Of a DNA stretch of 64,000 nt, positions 23,738-32,472 are shown piece by piece; the stretch's first letter is position 1, and the number at the start of each line of letters is the position of its first letter. The stretch is taken from the NCBI RefSeq assembly GCF_000187935.1, contig NZ_AEUT02000001.1, positions 1,426,001-1,490,000 on the forward strand. Direction: 5' to 3'. This DNA is from Streptococcus parauberis NCFD 2020. Lineage in GTDB: Bacteria > Bacillota > Bacilli > Lactobacillales > Streptococcaceae. Both the position numbers and the translations under genes were made by a program. The notes beneath the pieces are model-generated. The model saw nothing but the letters and a program-made list of their open reading frames with translations, was not told the DNA's origin and ran no database searches.

Positions 23738-24565
23738 ATGAAACTGATTTCCTGGAACATTGATTCCTTAAACGCAGCCCTTACCGGCGAATCACCACGC
23801 GCCCTTCTTTCACGCGCCGTTATCGATACTTTAGTCGCACAAGATGCTGATATTATTGCCATCCAAGAAACAAAATTGTCAGCAACAGGGCCAACTAAAA
23901 AACACATTGAAAGTATTGAAAGCTACTTTCCAGAATATGTTCACGTTTGGCGTTCATCTGTTGAACCTGCCCGTAAAGGGTATGCAGGTACCATGTTCCT
24001 CTACAAAAAAAGCTTAAACCCAATTGTCACCTTCCCTGAAATCGGTGCTCCTACAACTATGGATGCTGAGGGTCGCATTATCACCCTTGAATTTGATGAT
24101 TGCTTTGTAACCCAAGTTTATACTCCTAATGCCGGTGATGGCTTAAAACGCTTGACAGACCGTCAACTCTGGGATATCAAATATGCGGAATATTTGGCTC
24201 AATTAGATGCCCAAAAACCCGTTTTAGCAACAGGTGATTATAACGTTGCCCATAACGAAATCGACTTGGCAAACCCAGCAAGCAATCGTCGTTCAGCTGG
24301 CTTTACTGATGAAGAACGGGCTGGCTTCACCATGCTTTTAGGTCATGGCTTCACTGATACCTTCCGTCACATTCATGGCGACATTCCAAATGTCTATACC
24401 TGGTGGGCACAGCGTAGCAAAACCAGCAAAATCAACAACACAGGTTGGAGAATTGATTACTGGTTAACTTCAAACCGAGTGGCTGACAAAGTCCTCAAAT
24501 CAGAAATGATTAACTCAGGTGCAAGACAAGACCATACCCCAATTTTATTAGAAATTGATTTATAA
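23738..24565 (+). CDS. exoA: Exodeoxyribonuclease III / AP endonuclease
   Basis: Class II AP endonuclease of base excision repair, incising DNA 5' of abasic sites. The 275-residue protein has the family landmarks: KLISWNIDSLNA at the start, the metal ligand Glu in IQETKL, YTPNAGDGL, the GDYNVAHNEIDL motif with Asp and Asn, and the catalytic His in QDHTPILLEI. ACAGAAAGAGACTACTA precedes the ATG. It is followed two bases later by an alkylation repair gene, forming a small DNA repair pair. Confidence 0.95.
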   Translation: MKLISWNIDSLNAALTGESPRALLSRAVIDTLVAQDADIIAIQETKLSATGPTKKHIESIESYFPEYVHVWRSSVEPARKGYAGTMFLYKKSLNPIVTFPEIGAPTTMDAEGRIITLEFDDCFVTQVYTPNAGDGLKRLTDRQLWDIKYAEYLAQLDAQKPVLATGDYNVAHNEIDLANPASNRRSAGFTDEERAGFTMLLGHGFTDTFRHIHGDIPNVYTWWAQRSKTSKINNTGWRIDYWLTSNRVADKVLKSEMINSGARQDHTPILLEIDL

Positions 24566-24566
24566 A

Positions 24567-25232
24567 ATGACTGACGCAAGAGAAAAATATCAGGAATTGC
24601 TTGTGCGTTTTGAAGAGCAAGCTAATGCTGAGCAAGCTAGTAGAATGGCTGCATATATGAAAAATCATTTTCCTTTTTATGGGGTACAAACGCCAATCCG
24701 CAGGACTCTTTATAAAGATATTATTATTGCTGATAAAAAGAATGGAAAGATTGATTGGGATTTGCTAAATTTAGTTTGGTCTCAAGAAAAACGGGAACTC
24801 CACTACTTTGTCTGTGATTATTTAAAGGGACTGCATAAGTTTTTAAGTTACGATGATGTGCCGCTTATTCTAACATTTGCTAAAAGTAATCAATGGTGGG
24901 ACTCCATTGATCACTTTGACCGGATTCTAGGAAACATCTCCGATGATAGAATCCCTTCGTTGATGCTGGAGCTTTCTCAATCTGAGGATTTCTGGTTTCG
25001 ACGAATAGCTATTGACCACCAACTAGGTCGTAAAGATAAAACGGATACTGCTTTATTGGAAGAAATTATTACCAATAATTTTGGCTCTAAGGAGTTTTTC
25101 ATTAACAAAGCTATTGGATGGAGTTTACGTGACTATTCCAAAGTTAATCCCCATTGGGTTAGAGATTTTGTCATTACATATCAGGAGGATTTAGCCCCAC
25201 TATCCTTTAGAGAAGCTAGTAAATATATTTAA
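24567..25232 (+). CDS. DNA alkylation repair protein, AlkD-like
   Basis: A 221-residue all-helical protein of the AlkD HEAT-repeat family, glycosylases removing bulky or cationic alkylated bases such as 3-methyladenine and 7-methylguanine. Markers are YFVCDYLKGLH, the aromatic WWDSIDHFDRILG motif and FWFRRIAIDHQL, then KAIGWSLRDYSK with the expected Arg-Asp. The ATG two bases after exoA is used; an in-frame TTG lies inside the exoA end. No separate ribosome binding site is obvious, which suggests coupling to exoA. Confidence 0.87.
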   Translation: MTDAREKYQELLVRFEEQANAEQASRMAAYMKNHFPFYGVQTPIRRTLYKDIIIADKKNGKIDWDLLNLVWSQEKRELHYFVCDYLKGLHKFLSYDDVPLILTFAKSNQWWDSIDHFDRILGNISDDRIPSLMLELSQSEDFWFRRIAIDHQLGRKDKTDTALLEEIITNNFGSKEFFINKAIGWSLRDYSKVNPHWVRDFVITYQEDLAPLSFREASKYI

Positions 25233-25306
25233 GTCAAAAAGCTTGTCTATTTTTTCCAGTCAAGCTATAATTACTTAAAATAATTTATTACTAAATGGAG
25301 AGAACA

Positions 25307-25681
25307 ATGATTATTAAATCTACTACAATGCTTTATGTTGATGACACTAAGGCTGCAATGGAATTTTGGACTGAAAAAATGGGCTTTGTCATTATTGAGC
25401 AAGCTGAAGGTGAAGGACATATGTCTTACGAGATTGCACCTTCTCAAGAATCAAATGTTAAATTTGGTTTATTTAATAAAGGCTTAGTTGCTGTGGCAAA
25501 TCCTGAAATGAATGTTGGTTTTCCTTCATTAATGTTTGAAACTGATAATTTAGAAGCTGAATATGAACGTATGACTGCTGCTGGTGTCACTACTAATCCA
25601 ATCATGGAATATCAAGGAATTGTTCATTTTACTTTCACTGATAGTGAAGGCAACTATATTGCTATTCGTCAGGCTAACTAA
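25307..25681 (+). CDS. VOC-family protein
   Basis: A 124-residue glyoxalase/bleomycin-resistance fold protein: two beta-alpha-beta-beta-beta modules (TTMLYVDDTKAAMEFWTEKM and LMFETDNLEAEYERM, ending FTDSEGNYIAIRQ). The substrate is unknown. ATG at 25,307 follows GGAGAGAACA and is preferred over an upstream ATG at 25,295 that overlaps that site. It is followed 18 bp later by a second VOC gene. Confidence 0.82.
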   Translation: MIIKSTTMLYVDDTKAAMEFWTEKMGFVIIEQAEGEGHMSYEIAPSQESNVKFGLFNKGLVAVANPEMNVGFPSLMFETDNLEAEYERMTAAGVTTNPIMEYQGIVHFTFTDSEGNYIAIRQAN

Positions 25682-25699
25682 GACTCAAAGGAGAATTTC

Positions 25700-26116
25700 A
25701 TGGTCGCATCAATTAATGTTTATCTAATTACTAATGGTAATGGAAAAGAAGCTGTTCAATTTTACAAGGATGTTTTCAATGCTGAAATCACAAACTTAAT
25801 GTTCTGGAAAGATGGCGTTCCTGATTGTCCAAAAGAACGTGAAGATTTAGTAATGAATGCTCAACTTGAATTTAATGGCCTTCGTCTTCAATTATCAGAT
25901 GAAAACCCTGATTTTGAATACAGAGCTGGTGGTAACATGTCAGCTGCTATTATCGTAGATAGTGTTGAAGAAGCTCAGGACCTCTACAAGAAATTAACAG
26001 TAAATGCCCAAAACATTCTAATGGAACTTCAAGAAATCTTCTGGAGCCCAGCCTATGCTAACTTTATTGACCAATATGGTATCATGTGGCAAATTAACAC
26101 AGAATTAGCAAAATAA
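25700..26116 (+). CDS. PhnB-like VOC-family protein
   Basis: A 138-residue protein of the PhnB/DUF3307-like branch of the VOC superfamily: INVYLITNGNGKEAVQFYKD at the start, then VMNAQLEFNGLRLQLSDE and a closing WSPAYANFIDQYGIMWQIN. AAAGGAGAATTTC is a strong ribosome binding site. It probably shares a transcript with the previous gene and ends at the terminator at 26,120. Confidence 0.82.
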   Translation: MVASINVYLITNGNGKEAVQFYKDVFNAEITNLMFWKDGVPDCPKEREDLVMNAQLEFNGLRLQLSDENPDFEYRAGGNMSAAIIVDSVEEAQDLYKKLTVNAQNILMELQEIFWSPAYANFIDQYGIMWQINTELAK

Positions 26117-26119
26117 TAA

Positions 26120-26150
26120 AAACGCTATCCTTTTGGATAGCATTTTTTAA
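26120..26150. terminator. Bidirectional terminator
   Basis: AAAAACGCTATCC and GGATAGCATTTTT arms with a short loop between convergent genes. Confidence 0.8.
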
Positions 26151-26503
26151 TCAAATAATTCCTTTATATAAGGTGTTCTGGCACCTATTTGCACGACTTT
26201 ACCATCTTTTATCAAGATTGGTCTTTTTATCAACATACCATCCTTTGACAAAAGGTCTGCTGCTTCATCTACACTCAATTGATCAATTGTATCTTTTAAC
26301 CCCATTTCTTTATAACTATTCCCACTAGTGTTGAAAAAATTCTTAATGGTATAATCAGAACTTTCCATCCAGTCTTTGATAACCGAAGCTACTGGGGGGT
26401 TAGATTTAATATCTACTGATTCAAATTGGTCAACCAAGCTTTTCAACTCTTTTTTTGCCCGTTGACAGGTTGAACATTTGGGATATTCATAAAATGTAAT
26501 CAT
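26147..26503 (-). CDS. ArsC/Spx-family protein
   Basis: A 118-residue thioredoxin-like protein with the N-terminal redox motif CSTC (TFYEYPKCSTCQRAKKEL) and the RPILI strand of the ArsC/Spx family. It lacks the lysine and glycine features of Spx that bind RNA polymerase as far as can be judged, and is closer to the YffB/ArsC-like reductases of unknown substrate. Its start overlaps the ogt stop by 4 bp, so it is coupled to ogt. Confidence 0.8.
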   Translation of the reverse strand: MITFYEYPKCSTCQRAKKELKSLVDQFESVDIKSNPPVASVIKDWMESSDYTIKNFFNTSGNSYKEMGLKDTIDQLSVDEAADLLSKDGMLIKRPILIKDGKVVQIGARTPYIKELFD

Positions 26504-27000
26504 ATTTTTGCCTTTCTTAGAATTTCTTTTTCATGATTGAGGAGCCACTCTTTCTTATCCAGGCCACCTGCGTAGCCGTTAAGGCTGCCGTCACTTGCTA
26601 GGACGCGGTGGCAAGGAACAAAAATGCTTAAAGGGTTACGACCCACAGCACCACCGACAGCTTGGGCTGAGGCGCAGTCAATTGCCTTAGCAATAGCTCC
26701 ATAAGAACTGGTCTGCCCTAAAGGAATGTTCAACAATTGATCCCAAACTTTTGCTTGAAAGTCACTAGCTTGGGCTTTTAAAAATGTCGCTTTTACTGGG
26801 ATTTCTCCGGAAAAATAGGTGTCCAACCAGTTAATGGCTTGCTGGAGAACGTGTGTCTTTTTTTCCAAAAAAACGGGTTGCTTAAGCCCTGCTTGAAAGT
26901 ACTTTTGGTCTATAAACCAAGCTCCAAGAATGTTAGAATCATCGGCCACTAGTGACATCGGTCCCAACGGTGATTGGTAGCTCGTATGGTATAATGTCAT
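26500..27000 (-). CDS. ogt: Methylated-DNA-[protein]-cysteine S-methyltransferase
   Basis: A 166-residue suicide repair protein that transfers the methyl group of O6-methylguanine to its active-site cysteine. The signature VPCHRV (Cys near residue 137) is intact, with GGAVGRNPLSIF before and GYAGGLDKKEWLL after it. The ATG at 26,998-27,000 is preceded by AAGAGGTGAAACGG, favouring it over the GTG at 27,009 inside that site. Together with the AlkD-like gene it gives the region two alkylation repair functions. Confidence 0.93.
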   Translation of the reverse strand: MTLYHTSYQSPLGPMSLVADDSNILGAWFIDQKYFQAGLKQPVFLEKKTHVLQQAINWLDTYFSGEIPVKATFLKAQASDFQAKVWDQLLNIPLGQTSSYGAIAKAIDCASAQAVGGAVGRNPLSIFVPCHRVLASDGSLNGYAGGLDKKEWLLNHEKEILRKAKI

Positions 27001-27029
27001 CCGTTTCACCTCTTAATAATTAGTATAAT

Positions 27030-27068
27030 CAAAAGACCTCCCGAAAGCAAATTTCAGAAGGCCTCTTT
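27030..27068 (-). terminator. serA terminator
   Basis: Hairpin with AGAGGCCTTCTGAAA and TTTCGGGAGGTCT arms on the minus strand (imperfect), ending in TTTT. Confidence 0.6.
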
Positions 27069-28244
27069 TTATTTAGTAATTAATCTGACCTTAATGATAT
27101 TGTCACTGTCTTTGAAACCTTGTACCAGTTGGTCAATTTTGTTGGCATCACATTCATCCAAATCTAGTAGGGTATATGCATAATCTCCTTTTGAACGGTT
27201 AATGATATTGGCAATATTGATGTTCATATCAGAAACAGCTGTTGATATTTTGGCCACAATATTGGGAACATTCTTATTGATTAGAGTAATTCGGTAAGGT
27301 GCTGTTAATTCTTGGTGAACATTGGGGAAATTAACTGAATTAGTTATTTCGCCAGTTTCCATGAATCGACGAATGGTTTGTCCGGCCATAATGGCACAAT
27401 TTAATTCAGCTTCTTCTGTTGAACCACCGACATGAGGGAAGACTGTCACTTTTTCTTTATTTAGTAATTCTTCTGTACCAAAGTCTGTGATATAACGTTT
27501 GACGACACCTGTTTCAATAGCTTCAAAGAGGGCTTGATTATCAACTAATTCAGCGCGTGCAAAGTTGATGACCGTTGTTCCTTTTTTCATAATACCAAAC
27601 GCTTCTTTGTTAAAAGTATTTTTGGTATCTTCAGTCAAGGGAACATGGATTGTAATATAGTCACATTGGGCAAAGATATCTTTAAGATCATTGACCCGTT
27701 TGACATGACTTGAGATATTCCAAGCTGTCTCAATTGAAACATATGGGTCATACCCAAATACATGCATACCTAGTCGATAAGCATCATTAGCAATTCTTGC
27801 TCCAATTGCACCCAGTCCAATAACACCCAGTGTCTTACCACTTATTTCACTACCTGCAAATTGTTTCTTGCCGGCTTCAACTTGTTTAGGAACGTCATTT
27901 CCAACCAAACAATTGGTCCAAATATTTGCTGAGATATAATCTCTGGCAGATAATAAAATAGATGTTAAAACAGCTTCTTTAACAGCATTGGCATTTGCTC
28001 CGGGTGTATTAAAAACAACTATTCCCTTTTGGGTTGCTTCCTGAATTGGTATATTGTTAGTTCCTGCACCTGCACGCGCAATAGCTTTTAAATTGTCTGG
28101 AAATACAACATCATGGAGATTTTCACTTCTTAAGATATAGGCATCGGGATTCTCTGCCAAATCCCCATCAATTTGAAATGCATTTCCTAGTTCTTTTAGT
28201 CCAATTTGATTAATATTATTAAATGTTTTTACACTAAATACCAT
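27069..28244 (-). CDS. serA: D-3-phosphoglycerate dehydrogenase
   Basis: First enzyme of serine synthesis, oxidising 3-phosphoglycerate with NAD+. The 391-residue protein has the substrate domain, the Rossmann fingerprint GKTLGVIGLGAIGARIAND (about 134-153), the catalytic Arg in NFARAEL, the His in FPHVGGST, and a C-terminal ACT domain (from about 318) for feedback regulation. There is no ribosome binding site next to the ATG; instead an 8-bp hairpin (28,257-28,276) lies 12 nt upstream. It follows the GNAT gene and serC on the same strand. Confidence 0.94.
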   Translation of the reverse strand: MVFSVKTFNNINQIGLKELGNAFQIDGDLAENPDAYILRSENLHDVVFPDNLKAIARAGAGTNNIPIQEATQKGIVVFNTPGANANAVKEAVLTSILLSARDYISANIWTNCLVGNDVPKQVEAGKKQFAGSEISGKTLGVIGLGAIGARIANDAYRLGMHVFGYDPYVSIETAWNISSHVKRVNDLKDIFAQCDYITIHVPLTEDTKNTFNKEAFGIMKKGTTVINFARAELVDNQALFEAIETGVVKRYITDFGTEELLNKEKVTVFPHVGGSTEEAELNCAIMAGQTIRRFMETGEITNSVNFPNVHQELTAPYRITLINKNVPNIVAKISTAVSDMNINIANIINRSKGDYAYTLLDLDECDANKIDQLVQGFKDSDNIIKVRLITK

Positions 28245-28256
28245 AATTTTTTAAAA

Positions 28257-28276
28257 GCTGAGATTTTTATCTCAGC
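28257..28276 (-). promoter_or_regulatory. Hairpin in the serA leader
   Basis: GCTGAGAT and ATCTCAGC arms with a 4-base loop, followed on the minus strand by TTTTAAAAAATT and the serA ATG. AAGGAG lies just before the hairpin. It may be a weak attenuator or may fold so as to bring the distant AAGGAG near the start. Confidence 0.5.
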
Positions 28277-28291
28277 ACTCCTTATTATTTT

Positions 28292-28840
28292 TTATAAACC
28301 ATAGCGACTATCTTCATCAACTTCTTGATAATCAGCCTTTTCGTCGTCACCTTTAATTTTTTGATAGGCAAGTCTTACACCTGCTAATGGCACTTTACCA
28401 CAGTAGGTATAGCCCAACTTTTCAAAAATATGTTGCATACCCAAGTTCATTTCATGCGTATCGCCACGGAAATCAACTTGATCAAATCCTTCAATGAGTC
28501 CTTGTAAGAAGGTTTGTCCGATAGCTTGTCCTTGTTTGTCTTTAGCAACAGCAATTCGGTGAAAAGTAATATAGTCTTTATTATCTGTTAACCAATTACC
28601 ATCAAATATAGCATTATAGGCTTCCTCATTGCCAAAAATGGCAGCCGTATAAGCCACAATCTCACCATCTTCCAAGGCAACATAACCCTGACCAGCCAAA
28701 ATGTCATCAATAATTATTGAGGCATCTGGATAACCATCTTGCCATTGGTCACTGCCATAAGCAGCAATGATTTCTTTTGCCCCATCAATGAGGTCCATAA
28801 TTTGCTTTACTTCATTAGGAAAAGCCAATCTAATTTCCAT
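28292..28840 (-). CDS. GNAT-family N-acetyltransferase
   Basis: A 182-residue acetyltransferase. The core motif is IAVAKDKQGQAIGQTFLQGLI (about 105-125), with Gln-Gly-x-Ala/Gly binding acetyl-CoA, followed by MNLGMQHIFEKLGYTYCGKV. The ATG at 28,838-28,840 was chosen because the longer frame overlaps the end of serC and reads non-conserved residues. It sits between serC and serA, which suggests a link to serine metabolism, but the substrate is unknown. Confidence 0.85.
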   Translation of the reverse strand: MEIRLAFPNEVKQIMDLIDGAKEIIAAYGSDQWQDGYPDASIIIDDILAGQGYVALEDGEIVAYTAAIFGNEEAYNAIFDGNWLTDNKDYITFHRIAVAKDKQGQAIGQTFLQGLIEGFDQVDFRGDTHEMNLGMQHIFEKLGYTYCGKVPLAGVRLAYQKIKGDDEKADYQEVDEDSRYGL

Positions 28841-28862
28841 ACCTATAAAACTCACATTTCTA

Positions 28863-29954
28863 TTACTTATTCTTAGCTTCAAATTCTTTCATAAAATCAA
28901 CTAAAGCAACAACACCTTCAGCTGGAAAGGCATTGTATAAGCTGGCACGCATACCTCCAACACTACGGTGACCCTTAATATTTTTAAAGCCACGAGCATC
29001 TGCTTCTTTGACAAAAGCATCATCTAATTCTTTACTTGGTGTTGTAAAGGGAATATTTGCCACTGAACGGTCTTTTGAATTTTTGACAGGGCTTGAATAA
29101 AACTCAGATTGATCAATATAGTTATATAATAAACCTGATTTATCTCTGTTCAAAGTTTCCATTTGATCTAAGCCACCAAGTTTTTTGACCCATTCAAAGA
29201 CCATCTTAGCAATATAAATACTATAAGCTGGTGGCGTATTATATAAAGATTGTGCATCTGCTTGAATCTTATAATCTAACATACTTGACGGCGTTGGTTG
29301 TTCGTTGAGAAAATCATTTCTGACAATGACAACAGTTACTCCAGCTGGCCCAATATTCTTCTGAGCGCCAGCATAAATCAGACCAAATTTTTCCACTTGG
29401 TAGCGAACTGCTAGAATGTTTGATGACATATCGGCCACAATGGGGACACCGTTGGTGTCCGGCAAATCATAGATAGCTGTTCCTTCAATAGTATTGTTGG
29501 TTGTTAGGTGGACATAAGCGGCATCTGGGTCAATTTGCGTCGCATCGTAAGTTGGAATCTGGTCAAAGTTGCTATCTTCTGATGATGCTAGCAAGATTGG
29601 TTCAAAGGGCACTGTTTTAGCAAGTTTCAATGCTTCTGTATATGCTTTTTTCCCCCATGAACCTGCCACCAAATAGTAGGCTTTTTTACCACGAGCTAAG
29701 TTTAATGGGAGCATGGTAAATTGCGTTGATGCTCCCCCTTGTAAAAAGAGGACACGGTAGTTATCAGGAATAGCCATTAATTCTCTTAAAAGGTATTCAG
29801 CATCTTTGATGATTTTATCGAATTCTTTGGATCGGTGGGACATTTCTAATACACTCATGCCACTTGATTGATAGTCAAGCATTTCTGCTTGTGCTTTTTC
29901 AAGGACAGGTTTTGGCAAGACAGCAGGTCCTGCAGAGAAATTATAAATTGTCAT
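28863..29954 (-). CDS. serC: Phosphoserine aminotransferase
   Basis: Converts 3-phosphohydroxypyruvate and glutamate to phosphoserine, the second step of serine synthesis; also used for pyridoxal phosphate synthesis in some bacteria. At 363 residues it is full length. The N-terminus [17 protein letters not shown], the GGASTQF phosphate-binding loop and the PLP lysine in [11 protein letters not shown] (near 198) are intact. TTTTGGAGGTGTACCT gives a strong ribosome binding site. No separate serB is visible here. CodY-like boxes lie in the shared upstream region with cutC. Confidence 0.95.
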   Translation of the reverse strand: MTIYNFSAGPAVLPKPVLEKAQAEMLDYQSSGMSVLEMSHRSKEFDKIIKDAEYLLRELMAIPDNYRVLFLQGGASTQFTMLPLNLARGKKAYYLVAGSWGKKAYTEALKLAKTVPFEPILLASSEDSNFDQIPTYDATQIDPDAAYVHLTTNNTIEGTAIYDLPDTNGVPIVADMSSNILAVRYQVEKFGLIYAGAQKNIGPAGVTVVIVRNDFLNEQPTPSSMLDYKIQADAQSLYNTPPAYSIYIAKMVFEWVKKLGGLDQMETLNRDKSGLLYNYIDQSEFYSSPVKNSKDRSVANIPFTTPSKELDDAFVKEADARGFKNIKGHRSVGGMRASLYNAFPAEGVVALVDFMKEFEAKNK

Positions 29955-29991
29955 AGGTACACCTCCAAAATTATTATTCAGAGTATATCAT

Positions 29992-30026
29992 AATTTTCAG
30001 AATTTTACAAAGATTTTTAGAAAATT
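29992..30026. promoter_or_regulatory. Tandem CodY-like boxes between serC and cutC
   Basis: AATTTTCAGAATTTT (29,992-30,006) and GATTTTTAGAAAATT (30,012-30,026) each match AATTTTCWGAAAATT at 13 of 15 positions, 20 bp apart. The cutC -10 (TGGTATAAT) follows at about 30,041-30,049. Regulation of serC, cutC or both is possible. Confidence 0.45.
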
Positions 30027-30070
30027 TCCTGGCCATAATCATGGTATAATAGAAAGGTAAAGGAGAAGAT

Positions 30071-30703
30071 ATGTTAATCAAAGAATTTTGTGCAGAAAAT
30101 TTAACTAATTTAAGCAATTTACAAGCTCCTGCTATTTCACGTGTTGAATTATGTGATAACTTAGCTGTTGGTGGAACAACACCTTCTTTTGGAGTTATTA
30201 AAGAGGCTTGTCAATTATTACAGGAAAAATCAATCACTGTAGCAACAATGATTCGCCCAAGAGGTGGAGACTTCATTTATAACGACATAGAACTAAGAGC
30301 CATGGAAGAAGATATGATTAAAGCCATTGAAGCTGGCTCAGATGCTTTAGTCCTAGGATGCTTAACATCAGAAAACCTCTTAGATACAGATGCCATAGAA
30401 CAGCTCCTACCGGCTAGCCAAGGTTTACCACTTGTCTTCCATATGGCTTTTGATGCAATCCCTGAAGAAGAGCAAAAAACAAGCATCGATGCCTTGATTG
30501 ATTATGGTTTTGTTCGCATTTTATTGCATGGCGGTTCAGCTAATCAAAGTATATACGACAATATAAACCACATCAAAGATTTAATCAACTATGCTGACGG
30601 ACGCATTGAGTTAATGATCGGTGGAGGTGTCACTGCCGCGAATGCAGAAGAACTCAGTCAAATGACTGGAACAAAAGTTGTTCACGGCACAAAAATAATC
30701 TAA
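30071..30703 (+). CDS. cutC: CutC-family protein
   Basis: A 210-residue TIM-barrel protein of the CutC family, historically linked to copper homeostasis although direct copper handling is debated. Conserved blocks are RVELCDNLAVGGTTPSFGVI, MIRPRGGDFIY, ALVLGCL, and LLHGGSA followed by IMIGGGV-type LMIGGGVTAANAEEL. GTAAAGGAGAAGAT precedes the ATG, and an extended -10 TGGTATAAT lies just upstream. It is a single gene ending in a symmetrical terminator. Confidence 0.92.
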   Translation: MLIKEFCAENLTNLSNLQAPAISRVELCDNLAVGGTTPSFGVIKEACQLLQEKSITVATMIRPRGGDFIYNDIELRAMEEDMIKAIEAGSDALVLGCLTSENLLDTDAIEQLLPASQGLPLVFHMAFDAIPEEEQKTSIDALIDYGFVRILLHGGSANQSIYDNINHIKDLINYADGRIELMIGGGVTAANAEELSQMTGTKVVHGTKII

Positions 30704-30732
30704 AAAGATCAACTCAATGAGTTGATCTTTTT
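30702..30732. terminator. Bidirectional terminator
   Basis: AAAAAGATCAACTCA and TGAGTTGATCTTTTT form a perfect stem between the convergent cutC and membrane protein genes. Confidence 0.85.
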
Positions 30733-31126
30733 AGCCCATAAGGTGTTTAACAATATGGTAGTTATCTTCTTGATATAGTTTACCAAAAGCTACAACTAAG
30801 GTCACAATTCCTGGGAAAAATAAACCAAGTACTGCTAAGCCTTTTGATGCACCAAATGCTCTTAAATAGCAAAAATGTGTATAAGAATAATAAATCGGGA
30901 AAACCCATCCAATAAAGTAAAGCCATTTATTTTCAGGCCCAAATGTAATTTCATGTTTGACAAAATCAGCATAGATTGGAATGATTGATTTCCAACCTTC
31001 TTGGCCAGCCTTTTTGAATAGACGCCAATTCCCAATTACCATTAAAAGTATTGAAATTAAAGCAATAATAAAAATAATTCCATAGATGCCCACAATGGCA
31101 ACTAATGCATATTCATCTTCAGTCAT
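30731..31126 (-). CDS. DUF5684-type small membrane protein
   Basis: A 131-residue protein with four hydrophobic segments (about 8-30, 62-80, 92-112) and the conserved pattern WRLFKKAGQEGWKSIIPIY, seen in DUF5684 and related proteins that sit near secretion genes. The ATG at 31,124-31,126 has AAGAGGAGATTT before it; the longer frame starts inside that leader. Function unknown. Confidence 0.78.
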   Translation of the reverse strand: MTEDEYALVAIVGIYGIIFIIALISILLMVIGNWRLFKKAGQEGWKSIIPIYADFVKHEITFGPENKWLYFIGWVFPIYYSYTHFCYLRAFGASKGLAVLGLFFPGIVTLVVAFGKLYQEDNYHIVKHLMG

Positions 31127-31275
31127 AAATCTCCTCTTTCTGAAAAAAACATATGACAATAATCTGACGAAATTGTCATAATAACATTCTAATATATAAA
31201 TTTTAACATATTTCTAACCTTAAACCAATAGATTGAAGAAGATAAAATAAAAAAGTTGAAATTTTTTCAACTCAT

Positions 31276-32145
31276 TTATAGACCATGATATACATTATAG
31301 ACATCTTGTCGATTTAATTGATAATCTTTTGCAACTGTTTTGATCGCCTGATTTGGTTTTATACCTTGATTAATCAATTCTTGAACTAAGTCTGGTAAAC
31401 TTCTTTCCAGATCTTCAGGGTTAATATCTTGCTTTAGTTCACTTTGTCCTGAGACAATCAATAAACATTCCCCTTTTAATGGGGTTTCTTTAATAGAGGT
31501 AAGGAGTTCAGAAATTTGACCGCGTTGATATTCTTCAAATATTTTTGTTAATTCTCTGACCAGCACTACTTGACGATCACCATAGATTGTCAGCATATTT
31601 TCTAAAGTATCTGCTACACGGTATGGTGATTCATAAAAAATTTGGGTTTCTGGATAAACTTCTTTTTCTCTAAAGAATTCTTTTTGTTGGCCTGCTTTTC
31701 TTGGCAAAAAGCCATAAAATATATGGGGTTGCGGTGCTAAACCACTTGCAATCAAAGCTGTTATTCCTGCGGATGCTCCTGGCAAGGCAACAACGTTAAT
31801 GTCATTTGCGATAGCTGATTTGACCAAATCATGACCAGGGTCAGAAATAGATGGCATCCCAGCATCTGAGACCTGCGCCAGCGATTGCCCAGATAATAAT
31901 AAATCAATTAAATAAGGAATTTTTTCAAATGCATTATGCTCGTGAAATGAAAACTGTTTGGTTGGAATCTCAAATTGCTTAAGTAGTAATCCGGTATTCC
32001 TAGTATCTTCTGCGCAAATCAAATCGACAGACTTAAGCGTTTCAACGGCTCTGAACGTCATATCTTGCAGATTACCAATCGGGGTCGGAACTAAATAAAG
32101 AATTCCTGACGTTTTTTTATCTTTGAAACTTTTTTGAATTTGCAT
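31276..32145 (-). CDS. rsmI: 16S rRNA (cytidine-1402-2'-O)-methyltransferase
   Basis: Methylates the ribose of C1402 in the ribosomal decoding centre using S-adenosylmethionine. The 289-residue protein starts with the tetrapyrrole-methylase fold motif LYLVPTPIGNLQDMT and carries AEDTRNTG, SDAGMPSISDPG and LPGASAGITAL. Three bases separate it from yabA upstream, so it is the last gene of the tmk-holB-ricT-yabA-rsmI operon. Confidence 0.95.
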   Translation of the reverse strand: MQIQKSFKDKKTSGILYLVPTPIGNLQDMTFRAVETLKSVDLICAEDTRNTGLLLKQFEIPTKQFSFHEHNAFEKIPYLIDLLLSGQSLAQVSDAGMPSISDPGHDLVKSAIANDINVVALPGASAGITALIASGLAPQPHIFYGFLPRKAGQQKEFFREKEVYPETQIFYESPYRVADTLENMLTIYGDRQVVLVRELTKIFEEYQRGQISELLTSIKETPLKGECLLIVSGQSELKQDINPEDLERSLPDLVQELINQGIKPNQAIKTVAKDYQLNRQDVYNVYHGL

Positions 32146-32148
32146 GGG

Positions 32149-32472
32149 CTACTTTCTGTCTAATAATTCTCTACAAAACATACACTCTTCATCATTTTCA
32201 CGGCGTTGTCCGTAAAATAAATTACAGATATGGAAACCTTCGTCATATATGCTTTCTAAGTGTTCTTTCCCTTGTTTTAGGGTTTTATGAACCGTTTCAT
32301 GTTCTACTTGACTTAAACGATCACGTAATTTTGTATTTTCAATTCGTAATACTGTATTTTCTTCAACTAAGCCTTGGACTTGTTTTTTCATAGCTTCTAC
32401 ATCAGCTAATGTAACCATTAGATTTTGTGAAAAACCATCAAATGCGTCAAAGAGCTCTCTTTTATTGACCAA
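32149..32472 (-). CDS. yabA: Replication initiation control protein YabA
   Basis: Negative regulator of DnaA that links DnaA to the DnaN clamp. The 107-residue protein has an N-terminal coiled coil (about 5-60) for tetramer formation and a C-terminal zinc site visible as HICNLFYGQ and CMFC. It overlaps ricT by 11 bp. The operon joins replication control with the clamp loader gene holB. Confidence 0.95.
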   Translation of the reverse strand: MVNKRELFDAFDGFSQNLMVTLADVEAMKKQVQGLVEENTVLRIENTKLRDRLSQVEHETVHKTLKQGKEHLESIYDEGFHICNLFYGQRRENDEECMFCRELLDRK

